Below the pieces are notes generated by a model. That model searched no databases, was not told where the DNA came from, and saw only the letters and a program-made list of their open reading frames with translations. Source: Candidatus Altarchaeota archaeon (GTDB lineage Archaea; Altiarchaeota; Altiarchaeia; IMC4; QMZM01). From it: 26,459 nucleotides of DNA. The stretch covers positions 1 to 26,459 of the forward strand of contig JAFGDV010000044.1 of the NCBI GenBank assembly GCA_016931955.1, written 5' to 3'. Positions 7,761 through 14,927 of this stretch are shown here, piece after piece; within the stretch, counting starts at the first letter, position 1, and the number at the start of each line of letters is the position of its first letter. The position numbers and the translations under genes were made by a program.

Positions 7761-8464
7761 CTACGCCCACCCATAATCCAAGATATGAGGATGCTTACCT
7801 CGTACAATAATATTATGGGAACAGCCACTAATATCTGGGTGAACACCGAAGGATCAGTTATCACAGCAGCCACTATGAAGGCCCCAAGGACCACATACCT
7901 CCTCCTAGAACTCAAGACCATATGATCCACCAACCCCAGCCTTGATAGTACAGCAACGATCAGAGGCAGCTGAAAGATTAAGCCGAATAAAACAACCAAG
8001 GTGATGGCAAAACTGAAGGCTTGGTTGAGGCTGAACATGGGAAGCGCTACAGGATATGAAACATTTATGAGAAAGTTCATTGTCACGGGCAGAAGGAGCC
8101 AGTAAGCGAAGACATTGCCTGCTAGAAACAACAGAGTGGATGAGATCAACAACGTCAATGTGAGGGTTTTTTCCCTCCCCAAGAATGCTGGCGCCACAAA
8201 AGACCAGAACTGATAGACCAAAACAGGAAAACTGAAGACTAAACCCAATAGCAGTGAAACCTTCAACTCAACCATCAACGCTTCTTGGGGAGAAATCACT
8301 ATCAAGAACACATTTCCCATCAGATCCGCTCTAACCCTCTCCAATAGAAAAGGGACCACCGGAAAGGAGACAATGGATGCAAAAACGAATGCAAAAAATG
8401 ACACCAGAAACCTCTTCCGCAGTTCTCGCAGATGCCCGAAGACTGGCATTTTCTCCTGCTTCAC
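7757..8464 (-). CDS. tatC: TatC twin-arginine translocase receptor
   Basis: The 235-residue protein has six predicted membrane helices and the TatC landmarks. These are HLRELRKRF near the N-terminus, the SPQEALMVELK loop, YQFWSFVAPAFLGREK in the second periplasmic/cytoplasmic turn, and AAVITDPSVFTQ followed by ..VPIILLYE near the end. TatC binds the twin-arginine signal of folded substrates. The GTG start at 8464 overlaps the upstream tatA stop by four bases. An ATG five codons later (MPVFGHLREL) is an alternative. The clearest substrate in view is the radical SAM protein encoded just downstream. Confidence 0.95.
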   Translation of the reverse strand: MKQEKMPVFGHLRELRKRFLVSFFAFVFASIVSFPVVPFLLERVRADLMGNVFLIVISPQEALMVELKVSLLLGLVFSFPVLVYQFWSFVAPAFLGREKTLTLTLLISSTLLFLAGNVFAYWLLLPVTMNFLINVSYPVALPMFSLNQAFSFAITLVVLFGLIFQLPLIVAVLSRLGLVDHMVLSSRRRYVVLGAFIVAAVITDPSVFTQILVAVPIILLYEVSILISWIMGGRR

Positions 8465-8613
8465 TTTCCAGCTTCCTTCTCAGCCTTCTTTAAACCCTTC
8501 CTAAACTCTGCGACGGCTTCTCCGAGAGAGCGGGCAAGCTCGGGAAGACGCTTGCTCCCGAACAATAACAACAATATTAACAGTATTACGAGAATCTCAG
8601 TCCAACCAATCAT
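8461..8613 (-). CDS. tatA: TatA-type translocase subunit (50 aa)
   Basis: A 50-residue TatA: a single membrane helix (MIGWTEILVILLILLLLFG), the hinge, then SKRLPELARSLGEAV and a basic tail (KGLKKAEKEAGK). The ATG at 8613 is chosen over the longer frame to 8652 because TatA proteins begin right at this helix and because a TATA-like box sits about 28 bases upstream. It heads the six-gene minus-strand unit and overlaps the tatC start. Confidence 0.92.
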   Translation of the reverse strand: MIGWTEILVILLILLLLFGSKRLPELARSLGEAVAEFRKGLKKAEKEAGK

Positions 8614-8620
8614 TTTCCCA

Positions 8621-8648
8621 TTATAACTTTCATTTCCTATTATAAATA
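8621..8648. promoter_or_regulatory. divergent promoter pair between tatA and the 71-aa gene
   Basis: TTATAA at 8621-8626 lies about 31 bases ahead of the plus-strand ATG at 8656. TATAAATA at 8641-8648 (TATTTATA on the minus strand) lies about 30 bases ahead of the tatA ATG at 8613. The boxes are crossed, so each overlaps the other gene's control region, and both transcripts would be nearly leaderless. Confidence 0.5.
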
Positions 8649-8655
8649 ACAAACA

Positions 8656-8871
8656 ATGGATATAGACGACGTGGTGGATAGAAGAGACGATGAAGCCCTG
8701 GTGAAGGCCCTAATCGACCCAGGAGAAGGCATAGTATACAAGAAAACAAAAGCCAAACCCCTCATACAGATACTGAGGGACGGATGCTGGTTCATCCAGA
8801 AAGGCACAAAAAGCCAAGGCCTAGGCAAAAGCAGACTGGAATCCCTGATACACGCTCTAAAGAAAAAATGA
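8656..8871 (+). CDS. small basic protein, unknown, upstream of tyrA
   Basis: The 71-residue protein has an acidic start (MDIDDVVDRRDDEALV) and a basic second half with a Lys-rich end. It has one Cys (DGCWFIQ) and no membrane helix. I do not recognise the family. A TATA-like box about 31 bases upstream supports a leaderless start at 8656. The stop overlaps an ATG in the quartet ATGA at 8868-8871, which was probably once, or still is, a coupling to a downstream tyrA-type frame. Possible roles include nucleic-acid binding, but nothing beyond charge supports that. Confidence 0.6.
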   Translation: MDIDDVVDRRDDEALVKALIDPGEGIVYKKTKAKPLIQILRDGCWFIQKGTKSQGLGKSRLESLIHALKKK

Positions 8872-8896
8872 CGGAAAAGATAACGATAATCGGTGG

Positions 8897-8925
8897 GCAC
8901 CTTTTTCTTAGAAAGAAAAACGTGC
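8897..8925. repeat. near-perfect palindrome with A/G-rich arm
   Basis: GCAC-C-TTTTTCTT (8897-8909) pairs with AAGAAAAA-C-GTGC (8913-8925) around AGA, with one C-C mismatch. It sits between the two tyrA-like starts. A similar structure lies at 14893-14927. It may be a terminator, an RNA stem regulating tyrA, or a small mobile palindrome. Confidence 0.6.
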
Positions 8926-8938
8926 ACGAAAAAGAAGG

Positions 8939-8955
8939 GAATTGCTTCGCAATTC
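8939..8955. repeat. perfect 7-bp hairpin just upstream of tyrA
   Basis: GAATTGC (8939-8945) and GCAATTC (8949-8955) pair around TTC, ending 13 bases before the tyrA ATG. No ribosome-binding sequence lies between, so the stem could affect initiation. Confidence 0.55.
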
Positions 8956-8968
8956 AACAACAACTAAA

Positions 8969-10291
8969 ATGACGGAAAAAATAACAATAGTAGGAGGATA
9001 CGGCGGAATGGGCAAGTTCTTCGCAGGCATCTTCGCAGAAGAAGGCTTCGATGTTACAATAACAGGCCCCAATGAAGCGAAAGGCAAGGCTGCGGCAGAA
9101 GAACTAGGAGTCTCATACGAGAGAGACAACAAAAAAGCTACGAGGAACGCTGAAATCGTCATCATATCAGTCCCAGTTAACTCCACGCTAGAAGTCATCC
9201 GCGAAGTCGCCCCAGAGGTCAAGGAAGGATCGCTGCTGATGGATGTCACCTCCATCAAAGAAGAACCATGCAAAACCATGGAGGAGCACTCAAAGAAAGG
9301 CGTTGAGATCATCGGAACCCATCCAATGTTCAGCCACCGCGTAGCAGGCATGGAGGGACAGGTCTTCATCATAACACCCATCAGAGGGGGGAGATGGCTC
9401 ACCTGGCTGAAGAAGTTCCTGAAAAAACACAAATCAAAGGTGTACGAATCAACTCCGGAAGAACACGACGAGACGATGGCCGTCGTTCAGGGACTGACCC
9501 ACTTCACCTACATCTCCATAGGAAAAACCCTGCAAGAGATCGACTTCGACCTGAAAAAGTCCCGTAATTTTTCATCCCCAATATACGAGCTCATGCTGGA
9601 CATGGTAGGGAGGATAATCGGACAAAACCCTGAACTCTACGCCGCAATCCAGATGCAGAATCCGAGAACGACCAAGGTGCATGAAAGATTCCTCGAGGTT
9701 GCAGAGAGGCTCAGCAAAGCAGTAAAGGACAAAGACGAAAAAAATTTTCAAGAGATGATGTTGACCGCAGCCAGACACTTCGACGACGTCGACCAAGCGA
9801 TGGGCAGATCAGATAAGGCAATATCCTCCCTAGTCTCAGAGCTATCCCATCTGGAGGAGTCAATAGGCAAGGAACTCTGCCTAAGACACATCTACTCAGG
9901 TCAGACTCACCTGGGCATCGTTAAATCCGTGACCCCAGAGAAGGTCGTGCTAGAAGACTCTGGAAAAGAATTCAACCTAAAAATCTCAAACATCCAGATC
10001 CTAGGAGAAGAGGAGCGCATAGGCTACAAGAAAAACAGATACGGTACCATTGAGAGGGACTTCTCTGTGATACTAGACAAAGGGGTTAACGAAGAAACAG
10101 TCTCCACGTTGCTTGGAAACTTCGACGAAAACATTCTCCTAGTGAAGATCAAGGATGTTTACACTGGACCACAGATAGAGGAGAACAAGAAGAGCGTCTG
10201 CTTCGGTGTTGAGATGATGAACTACGACGTCAAGGAAATGGAAGAAAGGATTAATAGATTCCTCACAGACCTCGGGGGAAAACCAAGATAA
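8969..10291 (+). CDS. tyrA: prephenate dehydrogenase with C-terminal extension
   Basis: The 440-residue protein begins with an NAD(P)-binding Rossmann turn (ITIVGGYGGMGKFFAGIF, about 5-22), then the TyrA core. The catalytic His is in GTHPMF (about 114-119), and the core ends near residue 290. The enzyme oxidatively decarboxylates prephenate to 4-hydroxyphenylpyruvate for tyrosine. The C-terminal 140 residues contain a small beta segment (HLGIVKSVTPEKVVLEDS..) and a final ferredoxin-like domain with DVYTGPQI-ENKKS, which resembles the FDX-ACB domain of PheRS beta. The ATG at 8969 is preferred to the longer frame from 8942 because the Rossmann strand follows directly. ilvC lies 47 bases downstream with its own promoter. 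Confidence 0.9.
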   Translation: MTEKITIVGGYGGMGKFFAGIFAEEGFDVTITGPNEAKGKAAAEELGVSYERDNKKATRNAEIVIISVPVNSTLEVIREVAPEVKEGSLLMDVTSIKEEPCKTMEEHSKKGVEIIGTHPMFSHRVAGMEGQVFIITPIRGGRWLTWLKKFLKKHKSKVYESTPEEHDETMAVVQGLTHFTYISIGKTLQEIDFDLKKSRNFSSPIYELMLDMVGRIIGQNPELYAAIQMQNPRTTKVHERFLEVAERLSKAVKDKDEKNFQEMMLTAARHFDDVDQAMGRSDKAISSLVSELSHLEESIGKELCLRHIYSGQTHLGIVKSVTPEKVVLEDSGKEFNLKISNIQILGEEERIGYKKNRYGTIERDFSVILDKGVNEETVSTLLGNFDENILLVKIKDVYTGPQIEENKKSVCFGVEMMNYDVKEMEERINRFLTDLGGKPR

Positions 10292-10302
10292 GAATGATTT
10301 AT

Positions 10303-10334
10303 TTTAAATTTATCGCAATATTATTCTAGGTGAT
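10303..10334 (+). promoter_or_regulatory. promoter and ribosome-binding site of ilvC
   Basis: A TATA-like box (TTTAAATTTA, 10303-10312) is followed by GGTGAT at 10329-10334, five bases before the ATG at 10339. This supports the ATG over the in-frame GTG at 10330, which lies inside the ribosome-binding sequence. Confidence 0.5.
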
Positions 10335-10338
10335 TTTG

Positions 10339-11322
10339 ATGGCAAAGGTTTACTATGATGATGACGCGGATCTAAGCATCTTAACGGATAAGACGATAGC
10401 AGTCATAGGTTTCGGGAACCAGGGGGCTGCTCAGGCAGAGAACATGAGAGACTCCGGCCTGAACGTGATAATCGGCTCAATAAAAGACGCCAGCTGGGAT
10501 AATGCAAAGGCGAAGGGCTTTGACGTGATGCCCATAGAAGAAGCCGCTAAGAAAGCACACATAGTGCATATATTGATTCCAGATGAGATCCAGGCAGACG
10601 TCTACAAGGAAAAAATAGAGAAAAACCTTAAGGAAGGCGACGCATTGATGTTCTCCCATGGATTCAACATACGTTTTAAGGCAATTAAGCCCCCAAGTTT
10701 CATTGACGTCATAATGGTCGCCCCAAAGGGGCCTGGAGTCTTAGTACGAAAGACCTTCCAGGAAGGCTTCGGAACACCCGCCCTGATAGCGGTCGAACAA
10801 GACCACAGCGGGAAGGCGAAGAAGACAGTGCTGGCGTTGGCGAAGGCACTTGGGGCTACGCGTGCAGGGGTTCTGGAAACAACCTTCACAGAAGAAACCG
10901 AAACCGACCTATTCGGCGAACAAGTCGATTTATGCGGCGGAGTCACTGAGTTGATTAAGGCGTCCTTCGAAACCTTAGTCGAGAACGGCTATCAACCGGA
11001 GCTGGCCTACTTTGAGACCCTGCATGAGCTAAAGCTCATAACAGACCTCATCCAAGCAGGCGGCCTCGAATACATGTGGAAGTGCGTCTCCAACACGGCA
11101 GAATACGGAGGACGAACCCGCGGAAAAAAGATAATAACCTCAGACGTAAGGGAGAACATGAAGAAGATCCTCAAGGACATCCAGACAGACAAGTTCGCTA
11201 AGGAGTGGATCAACGAATACAAAGCAGGCTTACCCAACCTCAAAAAGATGAGGGAGGAAGACGCAAAACACCGGATAGAGGTGGTGGGCAAAAAGCTGAG
11301 GGAGATGTTTATAAAGAAATAA
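10339..11322 (+). CDS. ilvC: ketol-acid reductoisomerase
   Basis: The 327-residue class I (short) enzyme isomerises and reduces acetolactate and acetohydroxybutyrate in valine/isoleucine/leucine synthesis. It shows [12 protein letters not shown] (nucleotide-binding turn), MVAPKGPG, the metal-binding [11 protein letters not shown] and [14 protein letters not shown], and the terminal [12 protein letters not shown]. Length and motifs are normal. The loop after the second Rossmann strand reads GSIKDASW, apparently one residue shorter than the common NADPH-type loop and lacking its usual Arg, so cofactor preference may be unusual. No other ilv gene is in view. Start chosen by GGTGAT five bases upstream. 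Confidence 0.95.
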   Translation: MAKVYYDDDADLSILTDKTIAVIGFGNQGAAQAENMRDSGLNVIIGSIKDASWDNAKAKGFDVMPIEEAAKKAHIVHILIPDEIQADVYKEKIEKNLKEGDALMFSHGFNIRFKAIKPPSFIDVIMVAPKGPGVLVRKTFQEGFGTPALIAVEQDHSGKAKKTVLALAKALGATRAGVLETTFTEETETDLFGEQVDLCGGVTELIKASFETLVENGYQPELAYFETLHELKLITDLIQAGGLEYMWKCVSNTAEYGGRTRGKKIITSDVRENMKKILKDIQTDKFAKEWINEYKAGLPNLKKMREEDAKHRIEVVGKKLREMFIKK

Positions 11323-11337
11323 GATTGGATGAGGTTC

Positions 11338-12129
11338 CTAAGCAACAGGAACCATCATCGACTCCATATCCACGGCGTTTTCTGCCTCGCTTGGGAGAAC
11401 AATATCCACTGGCTTATTGTAGTCGCTGAATGTCATGGTCATATTCATATCCAACGTGGAGCCTTCCTCTTCCATATTCATGTACATGAACAACTTCTTA
11501 ACAAGAAAAGTGTCCTTCGACACCCACTCCCTTATCTCCGCTTCCTTGATGCTACCCAAGTCCTCCGCACTCACCATTGACGTGGAACCCATCTGTTTAC
11601 CTAAAACATCCATCATCTTCTCCAAGTCAACGTCAACCTTCAATACATAGCAGTTCTCTCCGTCCAGTTTCTCATCGCTGAGAAGTTCAACCTGAGTGTA
11701 CATCAGTTCCCCAGACAGTCCAGCATAGTCCTGCTGCTCCCAAGTATCAGCCGATGTCTTGTTCTTAACCCAGCCAAAAAAGGGCATTTTCATGTATTGG
11801 ATGTCATCTATTATATACTGCTCCATGTCCATGCTCATACCCATCATAGACATCGACATATCCATGAACATCTTCTTGTTTTTCATATCCACCTTACCAT
11901 TTCCATCCATGCTTATCTCCGCCTCGCTTACTCCCATATCCATCTCCCCACCTACCATGAGCATGCTGATATCCGTGCTGAAAGAGTATGTTTCAACATT
12001 CTCCATAGCTTCAACAGCTCTGTCTCTGACCTGCTCCGCTGTAAGCTTTTCCTCTGTAGTGCACCCCAGAGAAAGCAGGAGAAAACCTATGGCAACAGCC
12101 GCCAGTAATCTTTTGTCCATGTAAAACAT
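11338..12129 (-). CDS. Met-rich surface lipoprotein, LolA/LppX-like fold possible
   Basis: The 263-residue protein opens with a signal peptide ending in lipobox LSLGC (Cys about 23), so it is probably lipid-anchored. The mature part has strands of the type seen in LolA/LppX-like or DUF6612-like lipoproteins (AMENVETYSFSTDISM.., ..GKVDMKNKKMFMD.., ..YVLKVDVDLEKMM.., ..STLDMNMTMTFSDYNKPVDIVLP). A stretch near residues 93-108 is dense in Met (MDMSMSMMGMSMDMEQ). The role is unknown; lipid or hydrophobic ligand carriage is suggested by the fold only. ATG at 12129 (or 12120) follows GAGGGG and starts 13 bases after the dapF stop, so it is probably co-transcribed with dapF. Confidence 0.75.
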   Translation of the reverse strand: MFYMDKRLLAAVAIGFLLLSLGCTTEEKLTAEQVRDRAVEAMENVETYSFSTDISMLMVGGEMDMGVSEAEISMDGNGKVDMKNKKMFMDMSMSMMGMSMDMEQYIIDDIQYMKMPFFGWVKNKTSADTWEQQDYAGLSGELMYTQVELLSDEKLDGENCYVLKVDVDLEKMMDVLGKQMGSTSMVSAEDLGSIKEAEIREWVSKDTFLVKKLFMYMNMEEEGSTLDMNMTMTFSDYNKPVDIVLPSEAENAVDMESMMVPVA

Positions 12130-12142
12130 TACCCCTCTATGA

Positions 12143-13015
12143 TTAAAAAACCATCTCACCCCTGAATACCTCCTCAACCGGCCCAGTCAGGAAAACCTTG
12201 GAAATACCTTCACCATCTAATTCTAACCCTACCTGTAAGTCCCCCCCACGAGCGTGAAAGATGATCGGCTTCCCCTTATCCGCAAGTTTGTTCAAGACTG
12301 CTGCGACTGCCGAAGCACATATTCCCGTACCGCAGGCGAGGGTTTCGTCTTCAACACCCCTCTCATAGGACCTAATCCTGAACTCGTTTTCCTTTATCTC
12401 CTGAACAAAATGCACGTTCACGCCATTTGGAAAAAGCTCCCTGTGCTCTCTTATCCCCCTACCGATTTTTTTAACCTTTAGGTTCCTCAGATCATCCAAG
12501 AACAAGACCACATGGGGGTTGCCCATGCCGACTGCTGTGAGCCTGTAGAGCCGTCCTTTAACCTCCACCGCCTGGTCTATGAAGGTGTCTCCGGGTCTGC
12601 CAGCCACTGGAATCTCCTTTCTCTTTAGAAGGGGTGCCCCCATATCCACCCTGACCTCCCCAACGACGCCGTCTTTAGCTATTGGATAGGAGGTGATGAC
12701 GCCCTTAAGTGTCTCCATCCTGATCTTCTGCTTCCTGGAAATCCCCCCTTCATACAAGTACTTCGTAAAGCAACGTATGCCGTTGCCGCACATCTCCGCC
12801 TTCGATCCATCCGGATTATAGAAGACAAATCGAGCATCAGAATCCTCCGACGGTTGAACGAATATAACGCCATCCGATCCAATACCGAAGTGCCTGTCAG
12901 ATGCCTTGACAACGAATTCCGGCTTTTTTTCTCCGGGGATAACAATGCTATTAAACTCGTCAATCAATATGAAGTCATTACCTGAAGCCTGCATCTTAAC
13001 GAAATGGATCTTCAT
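12143..13015 (-). CDS. dapF: diaminopimelate epimerase
   Basis: A 290-residue enzyme converting LL- to meso-diaminopimelate, the last step before lysine. Both active-site Cys motifs are intact: MCGNGIRCFTKYLYE (first half) and ACGTGICASAVAAV (second half). The start MKIHFVKMQASGNDF is typical, with substrate-binding residues in ASGNDF. The ATG at 13015 is chosen; a TTG four codons earlier is possible. A TATA-like box (CTTATAAG, 13048-13055) lies upstream, overlapping the control region of the divergent ligase gene. No other lysine-pathway gene is visible here. Confidence 0.95.
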   Translation of the reverse strand: MKIHFVKMQASGNDFILIDEFNSIVIPGEKKPEFVVKASDRHFGIGSDGVIFVQPSEDSDARFVFYNPDGSKAEMCGNGIRCFTKYLYEGGISRKQKIRMETLKGVITSYPIAKDGVVGEVRVDMGAPLLKRKEIPVAGRPGDTFIDQAVEVKGRLYRLTAVGMGNPHVVLFLDDLRNLKVKKIGRGIREHRELFPNGVNVHFVQEIKENEFRIRSYERGVEDETLACGTGICASAVAAVLNKLADKGKPIIFHARGGDLQVGLELDGEGISKVFLTGPVEEVFRGEMVF

Positions 13016-13029
13016 CTTCTGATTCAAGC

Positions 13030-13056
13030 AATATTTAGATTCTGCGACTTATAAGA
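13030..13056. promoter_or_regulatory. divergent promoter region, dapF / DNA ligase
   Basis: AATATTTA (13030-13037) lies about 29 bases ahead of the ligase ATG at 13063, and the palindromic CTTATAAG (13048-13055) lies about 25-36 bases ahead of the dapF start candidates. Both genes appear to be transcribed from crossed boxes with little or no leader. Confidence 0.4.
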
Positions 13057-13062
13057 TAATGG

Positions 13063-14730
13063 ATGGACTTTTCAACCCTGACCGATATCTATCAGGAACT
13101 TGAGAAAACACGCAGCAGGCTGGAGATGACCTCCATTGTCGCAGATTTCTTGAGGGATGTTCCAGGGGATGAACTGCAACAGACACTGCTGTTCCTTATG
13201 GGAAAGATCTTCCCGGCTTGGAGCGAGAGAGAACTGGGAATAGGCGGTAAGTTAGTCATACGAGCGATCTCGAAGGTTTCCGGCGCCAAAGAAGGTGACG
13301 TTGAAGACAGGATAAGGGAGACAGGCGACATCGGCCTTGCAGCAGAATCCCTTCTAGTCAGGAAGGCTCAGACAACCCTCTTCTCGGAAAAGCTGACCAC
13401 CAGGAGGGTATACAACAACATGGAAAGGCTTGCTGATCTGACAGGAAAAGGCTCACAAGAGAAGAAGATCTCATACATAGAGGAACTGCTTTCTTTCGCG
13501 GAACCTGTAGAAGCCAGATACGTCGTAAGGCTCATCCTCGAGGAGTTGAGGCTGGGTGTCGGGGAAGGCATCGTAGGGGATGCGATTGCACAGGCATTCA
13601 ACGTTGACTCCAAGCTTGTGGAGCACTCCTATTCCCTTTGCTCCGACCTAGGAGAGGTCGCCCAGATCGCTAAACAGGAGGGCAATACTGGACTTGAGAA
13701 GGTGACCATAAAGACGGGTCGGCCAGTAGAAGTGATGCTCGCCCAGAAAATAGGGGGTATCAAAGAGGTACTGGAGAAATTCGGCAAGGCAGCGTTTGAG
13801 ATAAAGTATGACGGGGCAAGGATACAGATACACAAGGACTACAATCGAATGGAACTCTACACTCGCAGGCTGGAGAACGTGACCAAACAGTTCCCTGAGA
13901 TAGTCAGAGAAGCAAGAGAAAACATAAAAGCGAAATCCGCCATCATAGAAGGTGAGCTGGTGGCCATAAAATCAGTTGAAGACCGACATCCCAGACCCTT
14001 CCAGGATCTCTCAAGGAGGATAAAAAGGAGATACAACATCCCAGAGATGGTGAAAAACATTCCTGTGGAGATAAACCTCTTCGACATACTCTACTACGAG
14101 GGAGAGAGCAGAATCGGTTACGGATTCATGGATAGACGAGGACTATTAGAGAGAATCGTAGACCAGACAGACTCTTTCAGGCTTGCAGATCAGCTGATAA
14201 CCGACGACATAAAAAAAGCTGAGGTATTCTATAAAAAAGCCCTCAGCCTCGGACACGAAGGGGTGATGGCTAAAAACCCTGACGCACCCTATCAGCCTGG
14301 GAGCAGGGTCGGCTACATGTACAAGATCAAGCCCATCATGGAAACCTTAGACCTTGTCATCGTCGGCGCCACCTGGGGCGAAGGCAGACGAGCACACTGG
14401 CTGGGCTCTTACCTGCTCGCAGTCTACGACCCCGACACTGGAGAGTTCTTGGACATCGGCAGAATGGCCACAGGTTTCACGGATGAGCAGCTTAGGGAGA
14501 TGACAGAACTCCTGAGGGACGACATAACAGAGGAGGTCGGAACGGGGGTAAAACTCAAACCCAAAGTCGTTGTAGAAGCGGCCTTCGAGGAAATCCAGAA
14601 GTCTCCCACCTACAGCTCAGGCTACGCTCTCCGCTTTCCCCGCCTTGTGAGAGTACGCCACGACAAAGGCCCGGAAGACGCCGACACCCCACATAGGGTC
14701 GAAGAACTCCGTAAAGGGGCTGCTGCCTGA
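13063..14730 (+). CDS. lig: ATP-dependent DNA ligase, archaeal type
   Basis: The 555-residue enzyme has the three expected domains: an N-terminal DNA-binding domain (about 1-215), a nucleotidyltransferase domain and an OB-fold. The adenylated Lys is about residue 248 in EIKYDGARIQIHK. Further motifs are EGELVAI, LFDILYYEGES, EGVMAKNPDAPYQPGSR and YKIKP (motif V). It joins nicks in replication and repair. Length matches archaeal Lig proteins. The gene is transcribed away from dapF and ends at a short T-tract. Confidence 0.96.
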   Translation: MDFSTLTDIYQELEKTRSRLEMTSIVADFLRDVPGDELQQTLLFLMGKIFPAWSERELGIGGKLVIRAISKVSGAKEGDVEDRIRETGDIGLAAESLLVRKAQTTLFSEKLTTRRVYNNMERLADLTGKGSQEKKISYIEELLSFAEPVEARYVVRLILEELRLGVGEGIVGDAIAQAFNVDSKLVEHSYSLCSDLGEVAQIAKQEGNTGLEKVTIKTGRPVEVMLAQKIGGIKEVLEKFGKAAFEIKYDGARIQIHKDYNRMELYTRRLENVTKQFPEIVREARENIKAKSAIIEGELVAIKSVEDRHPRPFQDLSRRIKRRYNIPEMVKNIPVEINLFDILYYEGESRIGYGFMDRRGLLERIVDQTDSFRLADQLITDDIKKAEVFYKKALSLGHEGVMAKNPDAPYQPGSRVGYMYKIKPIMETLDLVIVGATWGEGRRAHWLGSYLLAVYDPDTGEFLDIGRMATGFTDEQLREMTELLRDDITEEVGTGVKLKPKVVVEAAFEEIQKSPTYSSGYALRFPRLVRVRHDKGPEDADTPHRVEELRKGAAA

Positions 14731-14734
14731 ACTC

Positions 14735-14739
14735 TTTTT
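14735..14739 (+). terminator. T-tract after DNA ligase
   Basis: Five T residues follow the ligase stop by four bases, a plausible archaeal U-rich terminator. Confidence 0.3.
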
Positions 14740-14824
14740 AGTATATATCAACACATCAAGATATCTACATGTTAAGATATCACAATCCCAACATAGCGAG
14801 ATATAGGTATATAACCATCACAAC

Positions 14825-14856
14825 ATAAGGGCAGGAACATCCGTTCCCTCCCTTAT
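14825..14856. repeat. imperfect hairpin, possible structured RNA
   Basis: ATAAGGG and GGAAC (14825-14838) pair with GTTCC and CCCTTAT (14843-14856) around ATCC, with a two-base internal loop (CA opposite CT). It lies in non-coding DNA. Confidence 0.4.
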
Positions 14857-14892
14857 CAACCCAACCCTCCTGTTGCGTTTTCTTTTGGGATG

Positions 14893-14927
14893 ATAGCACT
14901 TTTCTTTTTCCAAAAGAAAAGGGCTAT
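14893..14927 (-). terminator. long palindrome downstream of tRNA-Val
   Basis: ATAGC-A-CTTTTCTTTT (14893-14908) pairs with AAAAGAAAAG-G-GCTAT (14912-14927) around TCC, with one mismatch: a 16-pair stem in all. It begins eight bases beyond the tRNA 3' end on the minus strand and gives T-rich RNA from that side, so termination is a fair guess. It resembles the palindrome at 8897-8925. Confidence 0.4.

Larger units (their letters stand above)
8868..8972 (+). pseudogene. remnant tyrA-like start / 34-codon leader ORF
   Basis: The frame begins MTEKITIIGG, nearly the same as the tyrA start MTEKITIVGG 101 bases downstream. The DNA differs mostly at third codon positions, as if both copies had once been under protein-level selection. 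After ten codons the similarity stops and the frame runs through two palindromes (8897-8925, 8939-8955), ending at a TGA that overlaps the tyrA ATG (8969-8972). It may be the stump of a lost tyrA paralogue, a recombination scar, or a short leader peptide coupled to tyrA. Confidence 0.5.

Noticed and set aside
8784-8972. A 62-codon frame starting inside the 71-residue gene
   Set aside because: It is an overlapping frame of that gene until 8868; only the part from 8868 has a tyrA-like start, which is reported separately.
11797-12108. Plus-strand frames rich in His and Ile opposite the Met-rich lipoprotein
   Set aside because: They mirror Met codons (ATG read as CAT on the other strand), giving false His-rich proteins.
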